64,000 nt of DNA from Apricaphanius iberus (GCA_028564705.1 JAPXFQ010002924.1:587001-651000); one strand, 5' to 3'. Shown: positions 34,646-47,053, numbered from the stretch's first letter. The notes: generated by a model from the letters alone, not told the origin. Numbers and translations are program-made.

Positions 34646-35751
34646 CTTAAGATATGTATGAACTAAAGAGGTGAAAATACTTTTACAGTGTACTGTAAAT
34701 AAAAGGGAAAAATATTTTCCAGCTTTTTCATTACTTCTCATGATTGTATTCTTTTTTAATCGCATATCAAACAGTCAGAGATCTGTTCATTCAGCAATTC
34801 TGCTTCAGTAGAATTTCACGTTTGCTATATAAAAAAATAACTGTTAAATGAGGCAATCCCTCTCTCTCCCTTCCTCCAAACGTGTCTCTTTGTGGTACCA
34901 CAAGGCAACAGTGGGCGCATCACTGGATATGCAAAAGTGCGCAGGAGCCGAGCAAAGAAATCGAAGCGAGAGAAAGGTACCCAAGAAGCCAAAAAGAACA
35001 TCTGTTGGATCTTTGTTTCAGCTGAACAATGAGAAACCAGTCGATGTTTCGCTAGGAAAAGCTGCAGGAAAAGAGCCCTGGCGATCACCCCACCACCCCA
35101 AAAATGACGACAGCAGGACGGTGATATTCTTATTTTTATCGAGCTAGATATATTTTTTTCATTCTTACCATATGCTTGGAGTTTATCTCATGTGCGCGCA
35201 GAGTACAAAGGCAAGGACTGGGAAACGGAATTATCTCCAACGCAGTCGCCAGTGCGCGCAGGGAGGTTTCGTTTAATTTAATCGAATTATATTTAAGCAG
35301 ATACGTTTATATTATTTGTGTTTTACAGGCAGGGGAGAGGGGGGATTTAAGTTTCCAATGTAAACTTACTATGTGAGTACGGCTCCTGAAGAAGTCGGGT
35401 AAAGCCACAGCTTTTAAGGGGGGAGAGATGAGTGATTCACGACGCAGCAACTGATACAGCTGTAAAACCTGGACTGCGACTGGCGCGTTTGGATAACTCA
35501 TCTTCGAGAGTCGCTTGAATTTTGTTTATTTCTGATGGGTTCGAGTCAAGTCATGCGTTATTAAGATTGCATGGCTAAAGAGAGTAGCAACAATAGTATG
35601 TGGGGAAAGAGGACAGTATAAGTCTAACAGGAGTGGTAAAGACATCTCACTTTTCCAAACAGGAGACATTGCGCACGGCTGCAGCAACTACCACACTTTT
35701 TTATTTTTAAAGAACACTAAATCTTTTGGTATTTCTTTCTGCCATCGTAGT
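34646..35751 (+). promoter_or_regulatory. kcnj3: probable kcnj3 promoter region and 5' UTR
   Basis: This is the roughly 1.1 kb before the start codon. From about 34880 base composition shifts: there are more CpG and GC-rich motifs (GTGCGCAGGAGC, GTGCGCGCAG, GACTGGCGCG, TTGCGCACGG) than in the AT-rich surroundings, as expected near a fish promoter. I cannot fix a transcription start. No clear TATA box stands in a convincing position. The assignment rests on position and composition. Confidence 0.5.
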
Positions 35752-36429
35752 ATGTCTGCACTTCGAAAGAAATTTGGGGACGATTATCAGGTAGTGACCA
35801 CCTCCTCCAGCGGGTCCGGATTCAATCAGCCTCCACCAGAGAAAAAGAAGAAGAGACAGCGCTTCGTGGACAAGAACGGACGATGCAATGTCCAGCATGG
35901 GAACCTGGGCGGTGAGACCAGCAGGTATCTCTCGGACCTGTTCACCACGCTGGTAGACTTGAAATGGCGCTGGAATTTGTTCATCTTCATCCTCACCTAC
36001 ACGGTGGCTTGGCTCTTCATGGCCTCCATGTGGTGGCTCATCGCCTACATCAGAGGAGACCTCAACAGAGCGCACAACGACAAGTACACTCCGTGTGTGG
36101 CCAACGTGTACAACTTTCCCTCTGCCTTCCTGTTCTTCATAGAGACCGAGGCCACCATAGGCTACGGCTACAGATACATTACAGACAAGTGCCCCGAGGG
36201 GATAATTCTGTTTCTGTTTCAGTCCATCCTCGGATCGATCGTCGACGCTTTCCTGATTGGCTGCATGTTCATCAAGATGTCTCAGCCCAAGAAGAGGGCC
36301 GAGACGCTGATGTTCAGCGAGCATGCAGCGATCTCCATGCGTGATGGGAAACTCACTCTCATGTTCAGGGTGGGAAACTTGCGTAACAGCCATATGGTCT
36401 CTGCACAGATCCGCTGCAAATTGCTCAAA
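35752..36429 (+). CDS. kcnj3: kcnj3 coding exon 1: GIRK1 (Kir3.1) residues 1-226
   Basis: Encodes the N-terminal half of the G-protein-activated inward-rectifier K+ channel subunit GIRK1, a plasma-membrane protein that works with GIRK2 or GIRK4 subunits. The start [19 protein letters not shown] is the GIRK1 signature. The outer helix M1 is about residues 73-100, the pore helix 121-133, the selectivity filter TIGYG 135-139 and the inner helix M2 about 151-175. F129 corresponds to the GIRK1-specific pore phenylalanine (human F137), and D165 to the M2 aspartate (human D173) involved in rectification. The basic PKKR at 179-182 is the PIP2-binding segment. The exon ends ...LLK in phase 0, followed by GTAAGT. 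The start has A at -3. Compared with human, the N-terminal variable stretch is about 8 residues shorter and the M1-pore loop lacks the N-glycosylation sequon. Confidence 0.97.
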
Positions 36430-39400
36430 GTAAGTGGCAGTACTTTTACGAGGAGCAACTTTTTTGATTTTCCTTCAATCTGACATCAGATGGTTATAGC
36501 TTTACTAAATAAATGGAGACAGAAAGGCCAAAAATACATTCAGGGAAAGCTCTTTTCTTATAACCTATAGGCCTACATTTAGAGGAAGGCCTACATATTT
36601 CCACCATCACCATCCCTAGATTTTAAAGTTAAAAATCCTGAAATGGAAATAATAAAAAAGCTAACTCCTACAGATTCTTTACACAGAGATGCAGTTTATT
36701 TACATATTTTTTTCCTGCTAGTTATGATGACTCTGGATTACATGGAATGAAAAGCATATCTAAGTATATCATGATATAAAACCAATGAAACACATATAGT
36801 ACTTTAATGGTGTGGGTTCACAATTTTCTAAAGGCTGCATGTTCCACAAGTGTCTGATGACCTTTATTTACTACACTTTTTTCCCTTAAACTAAGCGTCA
36901 CATTAACATACTTGCATACAACATCCTGTGAAGAGCCAGTGTCTTTCACAGCAACCTTTTGTTGCTCACCGTTCTCACAGAAGATGTCAGTGATTGATGG
37001 AAAGCTGTCAAATTAGAACTCTTCCCTTTGACTGTATAGTGACTGTGTCCATTTTAAGTCATAATAATCAAAATGAAGATACTAAATGGTTAACATTTAT
37101 CAAGTGTGTGATGAATCTATAGCAAAAATGAGCTTCAGCTTTTTAATTGAATCACTGAACTTTTTGATAATCAGATTTCTTGTGGAAAAAAGTTAAAATT
37201 AAAATAGTAGAAAATAGGCTATTTTAACAAGTGAAGCCCATAAATTATAGCTGTAGAAGTATTACAAGCACAATGATTTATTTGAAGAGCAAGTTTGATT
37301 ATAATGGCTTACAAGTAATGAAAACCCAAATTCACATATAAGACAAAAAAGAAAAATATTTTATAATACAACAAGCTGCTGACTTGTGAGTTGTCAAGCA
37401 CACAGTTACTAATAACGTCCACAAGGAATATATGCCACAAATGTAATTTCTAAAAGACTTAGCTTCATAATGGAAGACTTAGTGGAAGGAAATTGTTAGG
37501 GGAAAAAAATGTTTCCAAGCAACAAGAATGACCACAGCCCTAAGGAAATTTTTTAAGCAAAACCCTCACGAGGTGTGGACTGCAGTGGGAATCAGAACCC
37601 ATAGCTATTCATGTGATGCGATAAAGCTTTAACATTCTTATTATTAAGCTGCTCCTGAAGCAAACAATGTAAGAAGCATTTACCTGGTCAAAGGTGAGAA
37701 ATGTCAGATAAAATGTGGCTCAAGGGTCCAAAGACCTATTTTTACGATAAACCAGATTCCCTGAAGTCCAGAGTGAAGCTTGCAAGTGACAATTTTAGTA
37801 CCGATGATATCTACTTGTGTTGGTCGACTGGGTTTTATTAAGTCCTAGATTACCACAGCTGTATACCAGAAACTTCTGGACTAATTTATGCTTTATGCAC
37901 ATGACTATACTGCTGTTATTACAAACAACTAATCATTGACTGTTGTATACTTGAAATAAAATCTCTGCAGTATAAATATCATGTGGCAGACTGTTCAAGA
38001 GTCTAGGAACTGCCACCGCAAAAAGCCCAATCATCTTTATAGACGATCTCAGAAGTCTTCTTGGAATAAAAGTCTCAAATACATTAGTTAAACAAATGGG
38101 TACCACACCATTTAAAACTATAAGGGAAAATAAATTAGCATTTGAGTTAAACAAAAGCTCACCTGTTAGTTCCACTCCAGATTTGTACTGCTTTTTTTTA
38201 ATGTTGATTCAATACGGAGTGGACTCACCATGTGTGTTCATTCAGAAAATGTTGTCATGTTACTATTGACATAGTTGAAAATAAAGAGATTGTTCAAAAC
38301 ACAGAAAACTTAATCAAACTTGATTCTATTTAAAAAACAAAAAAGGCTGATAGCAGGAATAGGTTAGTTTAAGGCACATGAAAAAGAAGATGTTTTATTT
38401 ATTTTTCTAGGTCCAGGGGTAGTCCCATTTATGTATTAAACTCTTGTTTTGTTACAATGTGGTGTGTCAAGTATGGATTATCCTGCTGTCCAGAGTTATC
38501 ATAAAAATACTGCATCCTTCATTAACTTAAATTGGTAACAGTAAAATACTACAGTGATAGTTCCAAAACAATGTAAAAATTACAAGATTTGTATAGGAAT
38601 GTAAAGTTTTAGACACTTTACAACCGTATTAATATTTAATCAAATATCAATAAATATTTCCACAAAATAAATTAACCATTCTTATTGTGATTTGTTCTTT
38701 CCCCATTTGTGATATACTATAAATGTCTAAACCACGTGTAGATTAGTGTGAAATAGGAAAGGTGAAAAGCTGGCAAAATGAAGATATCTGAGATTTGTTG
38801 AAAAGCTGTTAGTAAGGATCAAAACAGGCTAACAAAATCTGATTTTCAATGTTTCAGCTAAAATATGGTTCTTGGCTAAATAAAAACAGGAACCTGCCTA
38901 CCTAAATAACATAAAAGCAGATCTATGGAAATTGATTTTTTCACAAAAAAAAGTGAGTTTCAGACAGTTGAACCTCATGCACAAATAATTAGAATTATAT
39001 TTGGTTTCTTCAGCTGTTTTTGGTTCACTGGGAATCAAATTAAAGCTCAAACTGATGTTCTAAGTGTATAATTTTCTTCACATTAGAGGGTTTTGTTAAA
39101 AGCTTGTGATCAATCCATATCTCATCTGCAGCAGATCATTTTCTCGGCTTCCTTATTTAGTATGAACTGAGATTAGTTGAACACAAAGGAACAACAGGAA
39201 ATATGAAAGGGACCACGATCCAAGGTGTACAGTTATCCTCTTGAAACAACTTAGATCTCTAGAAACCTTGATAAATGGTATTTTATAAACTTTTACTTTT
39301 AATAACCTGATCCACAAGTCTAAAGCGGGTTGGACACTTGACATAGATAAACATATGCTGTTGGCAGAGAACTGGGAGATCACTATGTGGCTCTCCACAT

Positions 39401-42400
39401 GGCTTTGTTGTAGTCGGTAAAATCAACTTTATATCTTTCCCATTTCCCTTCCGGTCCTCGTTACTTTTATGATGTAAGTAGTTTCTGTTGGTGGATCCTC
39501 AACCCCATTTTGTCAACTTTCCAATGGACTATCATGGTCCATAAAACATTTGAGGGCCAGTGGCTTAGAGTTCTTTAGCTTGATCAGCCCAGCCTCCTAC
39601 CTCAATTTCCTGTGTAAATATTTCTTGACTTCTCTGTAAACAACAGCCCAACACAAACATAATGAGTACTTGAAAGGGATTTAACCAGTGTTTGCATAAA
39701 ATGACATGATGTTTTTAAGGTTGTAGTTGTTTTAAGATGGTCAAGGTTTAGTCCAAACTTATCAAGCCTTATCAAATCAAAAAAACTGTAGGCAACCTGC
39801 TGCTGTTTAAAAATATTTTTAGAGTCATGAAGCCAGGGTGACCATATTTTGATTTATGTAAGAGCACACTTGGCCTAGATTTTAGATTTTAATATATTTA
39901 AAGCATGCCTTCTCTATGCAGTTAGAATAAAAAGTTAAAAAACTAACTTCAGATAGGTTTTCACAAGTAAAAATAAGAATTTAAAATCTCTGGAAATTAA
40001 TTAATAATAGAAATAATTATTCTTTCGAATCAGAAAATTTGCCAGTAACAGTAAAAGTTTTTAACTTTTAAAGTCATATTGGACATAAGTTACAAAAACC
40101 TGAAATAATATTCTGAAAAATTTGGTTATTTTCCTGTCAATGTATTAATAAAAGTAAAAAGCAGCGGTTTTGAAAAGGCAAAAGTGCATACTCTAGTCTT
40201 TAGTTTTTATCTTCACCCTCCTCAGTCAATTAATAGATGAACTCTAACTTTACACAGCATTATTATATATTTTTTTCTTTCCTACTGAATTTCTGCCCTT
40301 TTTGTCAAAGAGAGAAACATGTATGCCACATGTTTTTTAAAAAAAGTCATTAGCTATAATTAATCACTATAGTTAATTGTTCCAAAAAGTAACTGAGTTA
40401 GTAGCTGAATTACTTAAAGTTACTAGTTACAAGGGAAAGTAACTTTAAAAAAAAGTTACTATATGTAAAAGCAATTGGATTTTTCTGACCAGTTTTCAAA
40501 AGTCAAAATAAATCAGTAAAAGAGACAGGTAGTCATCTTGTACATTACTTTCTATGTTTTACATCACCATACAGCAAGAGGTTTATCCTATACTTCAAGT
40601 ATTCTCTATGTAACAAAAGTAAACAGTTAAACAATATAAAATGTGTTTAACTCGATAGTAACTTAAATCAAACTCTCACATCCGAAAACAATTTACGTGC
40701 TGGTCAAGTAAACAAGATGTACTTCCACGTGTTTTGTTCACAAAAATAAACAGTCAAACAACATGAAGTGTGTTCAACAATATAGTCCAGGAACCATCTT
40801 AACTGCATATTTTCTGTATTTGACTTTTGTTTTGTTTAATTCTGTATGTCCTGCAATTTCATCCAATTAACTCAACTTTACTGCACGTTTACCAATTATG
40901 ACTCCCTTTCATTATTTTATATCTGACGGCGTCGCATATCATGTACGCTCCCTGTTTCTTATGTGAAAGGGATTGTGAATAAACTATGTTACATTTGCAT
41001 TTTGCAAAGGAAGGAGTTTCCTCATTCCAGTCATAAAAATCCATCACCTGTTGGTGAAAACACGCCATTTTGAATCCAAAGTGGGTCACCTATGTGAGTC
41101 TTGCATGTCCGATGAGAAAATGATCAGCTGTAAATAGTGGTGCACATACAGCACTGAGCAGCAAGTTTTCAGGAGAGCAGTTTTTATGTGAAAATATAAC
41201 AATCATGCATGAAATCATCACAACTGTAGTTGCAACGTTTCAGAAAAGCCGCCACAACATCATGTATTTTAGGCTGCAACAATCACAAAATAGGGCTAAA
41301 AAATCCTGGGGGGACTGATTAGTATTCACACCTTTGAGCAGTTGGTGCAAATGCGCAGTCATTTTCAACATTATGCACGGAGTACGCGTAACTCAATCAA
41401 TCAAGAAAATAAATTCTCATGAGAGCTTCTGAGCATCATCTCAGATCTGCACTCTGTATCCAATTTATTTTGTTATCCACAGACTGACAGTGTGCTGAAG
41501 AGGCACAGAGAGCATCTGTGACTTCACCGTACACAGACTGGTGTTGACAGATCACTGCAGCCTAGCCTAGTTTATACTTCGACGTCAGCAGGTTTACACC
41601 CAGATGCATATGTACTGATGTAGCCGTTTTTCATTTATATTTCTCCGTTGGTGTGCAATCTTGCAAAACAATTCCCAACCAGGACAGCAGGGGGTGCCGA
41701 CTTTTTCTGGTAAGTTTGCCTACCATTGCAGTGTCATTTCCGATTAACTAGAGTTTATTTTCTTTAGCTTGTAAACAAAACCCATCCTCAAGGAGCTATG
41801 GATGGGAGAAAGTAAGTTTTGACTGAACTGGAAATCTTTTTACTCAAGGTGCAGCTCATAGAAAACTCTAAAAACCTATGTAGACAAACACAGCAGTCTG
41901 TTTAGTTGTTCTCTACTTGCTGCTTGCTGGTCCTCTTAAAAACAATTAAAACCTGGACATTTTCGTCAATCTATGTAATCCACGTTAAAAGTGGACAAGT
42001 CCAGGGAAAAGAGGTCAGCTGGTCACCCTAACAAAGCCATGTTTCTGTACTGTGAGAGTTGTAAAGTAGGTACAAAGCTGGATACAGACTGACAGATGGT
42101 CAGTACAAAAAGGCATGCTGGAAGCTTCATGTCGTATCTGAAAAGTTGGGTATAAAAATCGCTCCATTTTCGCTGAAAAGACCCAGTGGAAGACCGTTGG
42201 TGTTGCACTGCTGCATAACTCTATTTCCTGCTTAAATAACCATCAATTTCTCAGTAAATAAGTGCTGATTTCAAACATGACAAATATTTCAAGATTTTGA
42301 AATAACTTTTGCATTAAATGGGAGGATAACACAGTTGATTTTAAGACATTAGAGGTCCACCTTGGTCTTTGTCCCTCTCAGACTTATTGTTAGCCTTCAG

Positions 42401-42584
42401 AACCAACTTATCTCAATTTTTACAAACTTAAGACAGTCTAAGAGTTATAACCTACAATCAAGATGTTCTTATTGTTGTACTTGTATCACAATTGAAATTT
42501 GAGACAATTCTTGAGCTGAATCCGTCTTATCCGTTTCTTCCTTCATATTAAGCATCTGTTTCTACTTTCTCCATGCCCAATCAG
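36430..42584 (+). other. kcnj3: kcnj3 intron 1
   Basis: A 6,155-bp intron with GTAAGT donor and CAG acceptor, phase 0. 36430-39834 shows no recognised element. A possible DNA transposon at 39835-42029 is listed separately. The tract before the acceptor (CTGTTTCTACTTTCTCC) is pyrimidine-rich as expected. Confidence 0.92.
39835..42029. mobile_element. possible non-autonomous DNA transposon with AGGGTGACCA ends
   Basis: AGGGTGACCA (39835-39844) and its exact reverse complement TGGTCACCCT (42020-42029) bracket 2.2 kb of non-coding AT-rich DNA in intron 1. The right end continues inward as a fish-repeat-like GACAAGTCCAGGGAAAAGAG block. No clear target duplication is seen. The two ends could belong to separate fragments. 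Confidence 0.35.
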
Positions 42585-42801
42585 TCTCGTCAGACTCCTG
42601 AAGGCGAGTTTCTTCCACTGGATCAGCTGGAGCTAGATGTGGGTTTCAGCACCGGGGCTGACCAGCTCTTCCTCGTCTCGCCGCTCACAATCTGCCACGT
42701 GATTGACACCAAAAGCCCCTTCTACGAACTCTCGCAAAGGTCCATGCAAACAGAGCAGTTTGAAATTGTGGTGATACTAGAAGGCATCGTGGAGACCACA
42801 G
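42585..42801 (+). CDS. kcnj3: kcnj3 coding exon 2: GIRK1 residues 227-298 plus one base
   Basis: A 217-bp exon between a CAATCAG acceptor and a GTAGGC donor. It encodes 72 residues of the cytoplasmic domain, from [20 protein letters not shown] to EGIVETT, plus the first base of the next glycine codon (phase 1 donor). This is the immunoglobulin-like beta-sandwich of Kir channels, which forms the cytoplasmic pore and contributes to Gbeta-gamma and PIP2 gating. It is almost identical to what I recall of human GIRK1, with conservative changes such as T in [11 protein letters not shown] and E in FYELS. An upstream in-frame ATG (42573) lies in the intron and is not a start. The reading frame joins exon 1 without a shift. 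The remaining C-terminal exon is not in the window. Confidence 0.96.
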
Positions 42802-43861
42802 GTAGGCAGCAACATATTCCATGGTCATTATTGCTGAAAAAACAAAAAGAGAGCTTGTATTATACTATATGTTGCTGCATGTTGGTACAAAAGAGGGGTC
42901 TGCTTTTTATGGGGCTGATGTGAAGTGTTTTTTCCAACTAATCTCATTGGTAATATTGAGCCATTTCATGAGTGGTAACTGCTCACGTTCAGAGAGGCTA
43001 ACTATTGAGCTCTGCTGATTGCATTTGATTGATTTTCATTTTTGAGGCAAACCGAACAAAAAGCAGCTAATAATGAAAGTGGTTTCCATTTATTAATCAT
43101 GAATGATAAATTAGTGTTTCAGATTTTAAGGGGAAAAAATGCTTTTGAACCCTACAGTGCAATTCTAGCTGTTTTTTTCCAAGTGACTTTTCAGGGTTCA
43201 GTGTTTGGCTGTGTAAAATTTTCTCTCACCAAAAGAAAAAAAAAAAATCCATTCCTCGTCTTTGTGCTGGCTGCTGTTCTCAGGGGGCACAATCATTTGC
43301 TTTCCAGGGTCCCTTTGGAGTTACACAATTTCATTTTCATGAGACTAGCGATTCCGCGAGTAAAACTCTTCTGTACGGTCATTTTAAAATTCAATAGTTT
43401 ATTTGACACAGTTTCTAATAAAGTGTTGCACACGGAGCTCCTTTAATGTTATAACAGCTGTGATGGCCCACTTCATAGGAAATGCAGCATATGGAGATGT
43501 GAGATCATAGTAATCAGAGAAGCAGTCAGTTCCTAGATATAAGTGATGGGGATGTATTGCAGTTTTATTAAAGTTTTATTGTGGCTGAGTATTATCTGAC
43601 ACATGATGTGGCCTTGCATTTCAAGCCATGTAGTATTTATGCTGTATCATTCTGCTTGGACCAGACATATTAGAGAAAGTAGGTGTATGTTATTAAATTA
43701 TGTTAATGTACTGATCAGCGTAGAGTGTGGAATGTTTGATTAATCAAAATTTGCTTAGTTCAATAATGATTTAAATTTGTAAGCAATTATGTTAAGAAAA
43801 ACAATTTTAAAACTAATTTAAAAAAAATCGATGAGCAATATTACTGTTATATGGAAGTGTT

Positions 43862-45560
43862 GAACTGCCAGAGCTGGGAAATAAATTCAGAAACATTATT
43901 TCATTATAACAAGATACCAAAATCATTATGACAGGAAAGTTTCTTGTTATAATGTGATAAAGTACTTGTTATAACAACAAAGTTTCCCGTTAAAAAAAGA
44001 TACAGAACATGTTAAAACGATAATCTCATAACGTAATGTAAACACCTCACGGGATGTTTGAGTGTCATCTAAAGAAACGGAGAGAGAAGATGAAGAGTCA
44101 GAGGGAGTCCCTTTGTGCAGGTTTCCACTCAGCAGTAATGCCATGCCATAAATTAGCTATAGTAATTTATGGCATTGCATTGCTATTGCATGGGAACAGG
44201 ATAGTTAAGTTGTGGCCACGAGTTTGTCTACTAATTCATAAATGTGCAGAAATTTGGAGATGCAACACTAACCAAATACACATGCGAAAAATGAAAAAAA
44301 TCCTTACATATAGTATTTGCATATATCAAGAGCTCATCGCAAAAAAACATGTTTGGTAGCTGCTGGTAAATGCAGGTAGTTAGTTCTTGTTAATTGTACA
44401 CATAGAGCTTAATATAGTAAATAGATAGCTTATTTATTCCCTTTCACATACAAGAAAAAGCTAACCGCTGTCCATGGTACAGAGTCTAAATCAGTAAACT
44501 TAACGATACTCTGTTGCAGGTTATAGTTATCAAAATTCCTTGGATAATGCTCATTAATTTTTTTATCAGCTATGGCAATTCAACGCTTACGTATTGTTTG
44601 AATTCTAAAAGATGTTCATTTGTGGATTGTTCTACAGAAAAGGTGCTCAAATATATTTATCCAAAATAACTCAATCTTCTTCAATAACATTAACTTGTAA
44701 AATCACAGAAGCGTTGATCTGCCATAGATGAGAAATAATTACAGGAACATTATCTCATTATAGCGAGATAACAAACTTGTTATAACAAGGAAGTTTCTTA
44801 TTAAAACGAAATAAAGAGCTTGTTAAAACAAAAAAACCTTTTTATTAAAATAAGATACAAAACTCATTAAAACAAGAAAGGTCATAACGTAATGTAAAAA
44901 CCTTGCGGGATGTTTGAGTGTCTTCTAAAATAATGGAGAGTGAAGAAGGAGAGTCCAATGGAGCCGTGGCTGTGCAGAAATTTGGGGATGCAACGCTCAC
45001 CAAATACACATGTAAAAATTGCAAGAAATCCTTACATATTGTTTTTCCTTACCTATATCAAGAGCTCAATGCAAACAAAAACATGTTTTGTAGCTGCTGG
45101 TAAACGCAGTTATCTATTGTTATTTTCCATGTAGCTGTTAATAGATCAGCTTATTTGTTGCCATTTACATGCAAGAAAAAGCTAACCACTGTCCATGTTA
45201 CCGATGATCTAAGTCACTGGTTATAGTTATCAAAATTCCTTGGATATATTAAACTTTAGTTTAAGAACAATAATATTTGTCTGCACAAAGCTATTTTGTT
45301 GGCTATAATGTTAATAATTATTTTTAAATAAATGTAACTATTTGGGGGGCACTGCTCCCTCTGACTCTCCATCTTCTCTCTCCATTTCTTTAAAGGACAC
45401 TCAGACATCCAACGAGGTGTTAAAATTAAGTTTAGACTTTTCTCGTTTTAACAGGTTCTGTATCTCGTTTTAATGAGAAAGTATAACGCTATTTTTCTCG
45501 TTATAAGGAGAAACTTTCTCATTTTAATGAATTCTTTATCTCCTTACAATGGAGTATTGA
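43862..45560. mobile_element. tandemly arranged DNA element with ATAACGAGATA-type ends
   Basis: Two direct units (about 43866-44546 and 44721-45246) share, in order: an end rich in TTGTTATAAC/GAGATA motifs, GTCATAACGTAATGTAAA, GGGATGTTTGAGTGTC, TGCAGAAATTTGG.GATGCAAC, ACATGTTT.GTAGCTGCTGGT, AAGAAAAAGCTAACC and TATAGTTATCAAAATTCCTT. A third, inverted copy of the end (45360-45545) follows. The frame in unit 2 from 44933 (reading FGDATLTKYTCKNCKKSL) has a CxxC pair but no family I recognise. Unit 1 carries about 130 bp extra, including a perfect hairpin. Confidence 0.65.
44143..44175. repeat. perfect 13-bp inverted repeat (hairpin)
   Basis: Arms ATGCCATAAATTA (44143-44155) and TAATTTATGGCAT (44163-44175) flank the 7-base loop GCTATAG. 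Imperfect pairing may extend outward. It lies in the segment unique to unit 1 of the tandem element. Confidence 0.85.
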
Positions 45561-45839
45561 TAACACGAGGTAATTCAAGGTGCGTTACATGATTCGATGG
45601 TAAAGAAACCAAACATATGATAAAAGCATGGAATTTAACAACAACTAGGAATAAAACACGAAAAACATAACACACAAAGAGCAACAACATTAGCAAAAGT
45701 AGAAAAAGAGACCCCGACTTCCCTCTCTGCAGCCACTTGGGCCAGCTAATTAGGGGGATTCTCATGGTGTTCCCAAGTCAGCCGAGAAACATAAACCCTT
45801 CAGTGTGTCCTATGTCTTCGCTGGACCTTTTTTTTTTTA

Positions 45840-46382
45840 TAGCATTTATTACGTTCATTTGCTCACCCAGACACTTAGAGCCTCTTGAAGTCCTTTGAAA
45901 AAAGTTTATATCCAGTTGCGATCAGTGTATAATCATTTAATGGGAGTTGTGAAGGCAGGCGAAGTGCCACCTGTAATAAGGCATTATCTACCCTGAAACT
46001 CCTTCTATGAAAAGTTAGCCATATTTCCCAGTAAGTTCAATACATCTCAGAGGTGCTGAGGTGTAATCTTCAGTGGTTTTTACACTCTTACCCTAACCCG
46101 GCATATTGGATTACAAACCTCTAAAGCACCCCAGAACAGAAAGAAGCACTTCCAAGATGTTTTAATTCGGAGGGGAGTAGTGCTAATGATTAATAGCAAA
46201 AATATTGGTTAAATGAAGGAGTTTTTGGGCATTTAATACCTTATTACAGGTGGCAAATCTCCTGCCTCCACCATTCCTGTTATATGGATATATGCTGATT
46301 GCAAATGGCTATAAACTTCTTTAGAAGAGCTCCAAGTGGCTCCAAACTTGTCTGGGTGAGTTAATGAGGGTAATAAATGCTA
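45840..46382. mobile_element. foldback MITE with about 185-bp inverted arms
   Basis: The left arm (45840-46025) and the reverse complement of the right arm (46195-46382) share AGCATTTATTAC, CTCACCCAGACA, AGAAGTTTATA-type blocks, CACCTGTAATAAGG and AAACTCCTTC in the same order. Together they would form one long hairpin with a loop of roughly 170 bp. No open frame is present. Confidence 0.75.
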
Positions 46383-46538
46383 AAAGTAAGGTTCAGGCTT
46401 AAAACAAAAAAAATCCCTTTACAATGAAAAAAAAAGATATTTTAAGCAAAAGAAATTTACTTTTAATAGTCCGTATTAGTTTTTTTTTAATGTTTGCAAT
46501 GCTTGATGTAAAATAACTTAATACACGTAATTTATGTA

Positions 46539-47053
46539 AGGGATAATGCCCGACAAGGTGTCCATTATCAGAAAATAATTGACTTCATGGAAGCAATGTC
46601 GGACGGTCTCAAAGGGCATTATCCCGTTTATACCATGGTCACTTATGAAAGAAAGAAATATCAATTAATAATACTTTAATGTGTTCTAGAGTTAAAGTTG
46701 CAATTTTTAAAAATGATTTAGTATCTCCTGTATACAGGCGTTACCAAGCAACGTGGCCACAGCAAGTTGACCGCAGCAATTTATCAGTGATGGGAAGTGA
46801 GATGATGGCTTAACCTTATGTTACGTGATACAAAGTATCTTTTCAGAAGGCCAGTGCACTACTTGCTGCTTGTGTGTTTCCAGAGGATGATGCAAATAAT
46901 ATTGAGTCTCCATTGCCATTTGAGCCAGCGCAATGATTTAGAACTGTCATCAGGCAATTTGACGGGATGCCTTTCCTAGGTGTACATTGTCACTTTTTAA
47001 TGTACACCCTCCAGCCAATCAGGATCGAGTATTCACCCAAACTATGGTATAAT
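46539..47053. mobile_element. small inverted-repeat DNA element(s)
   Basis: GGGATAATGCCC (46540-46551) and its exact reverse complement (46614-46625) form an inner inverted repeat. TTATACCATGG (46628-46638) pairs with CTATGGTATAA (47042-47052) at 10 of 11 positions. The layout suggests one compound MITE or two adjacent ones. It is non-coding. Confidence 0.5.

Noticed and set aside
35964..36344. 126-codon frame in the +3 register of exon 1
   Set aside because: It is out of frame with GIRK1, and its composition reflects the GC-rich codons of the real frame.
35707..36393. 228-codon open frame on the minus strand
   Set aside because: It overlaps kcnj3 exon 1 antisense. The plus strand encodes a strongly conserved channel, and the antisense frame has no recognisable motif.
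42573..42584. ATG just upstream of exon 2 as a start codon
   Set aside because: It encodes MPNQ in the intron. The AG at 42583-42584 is the acceptor, and the protein is continuous with exon 1.
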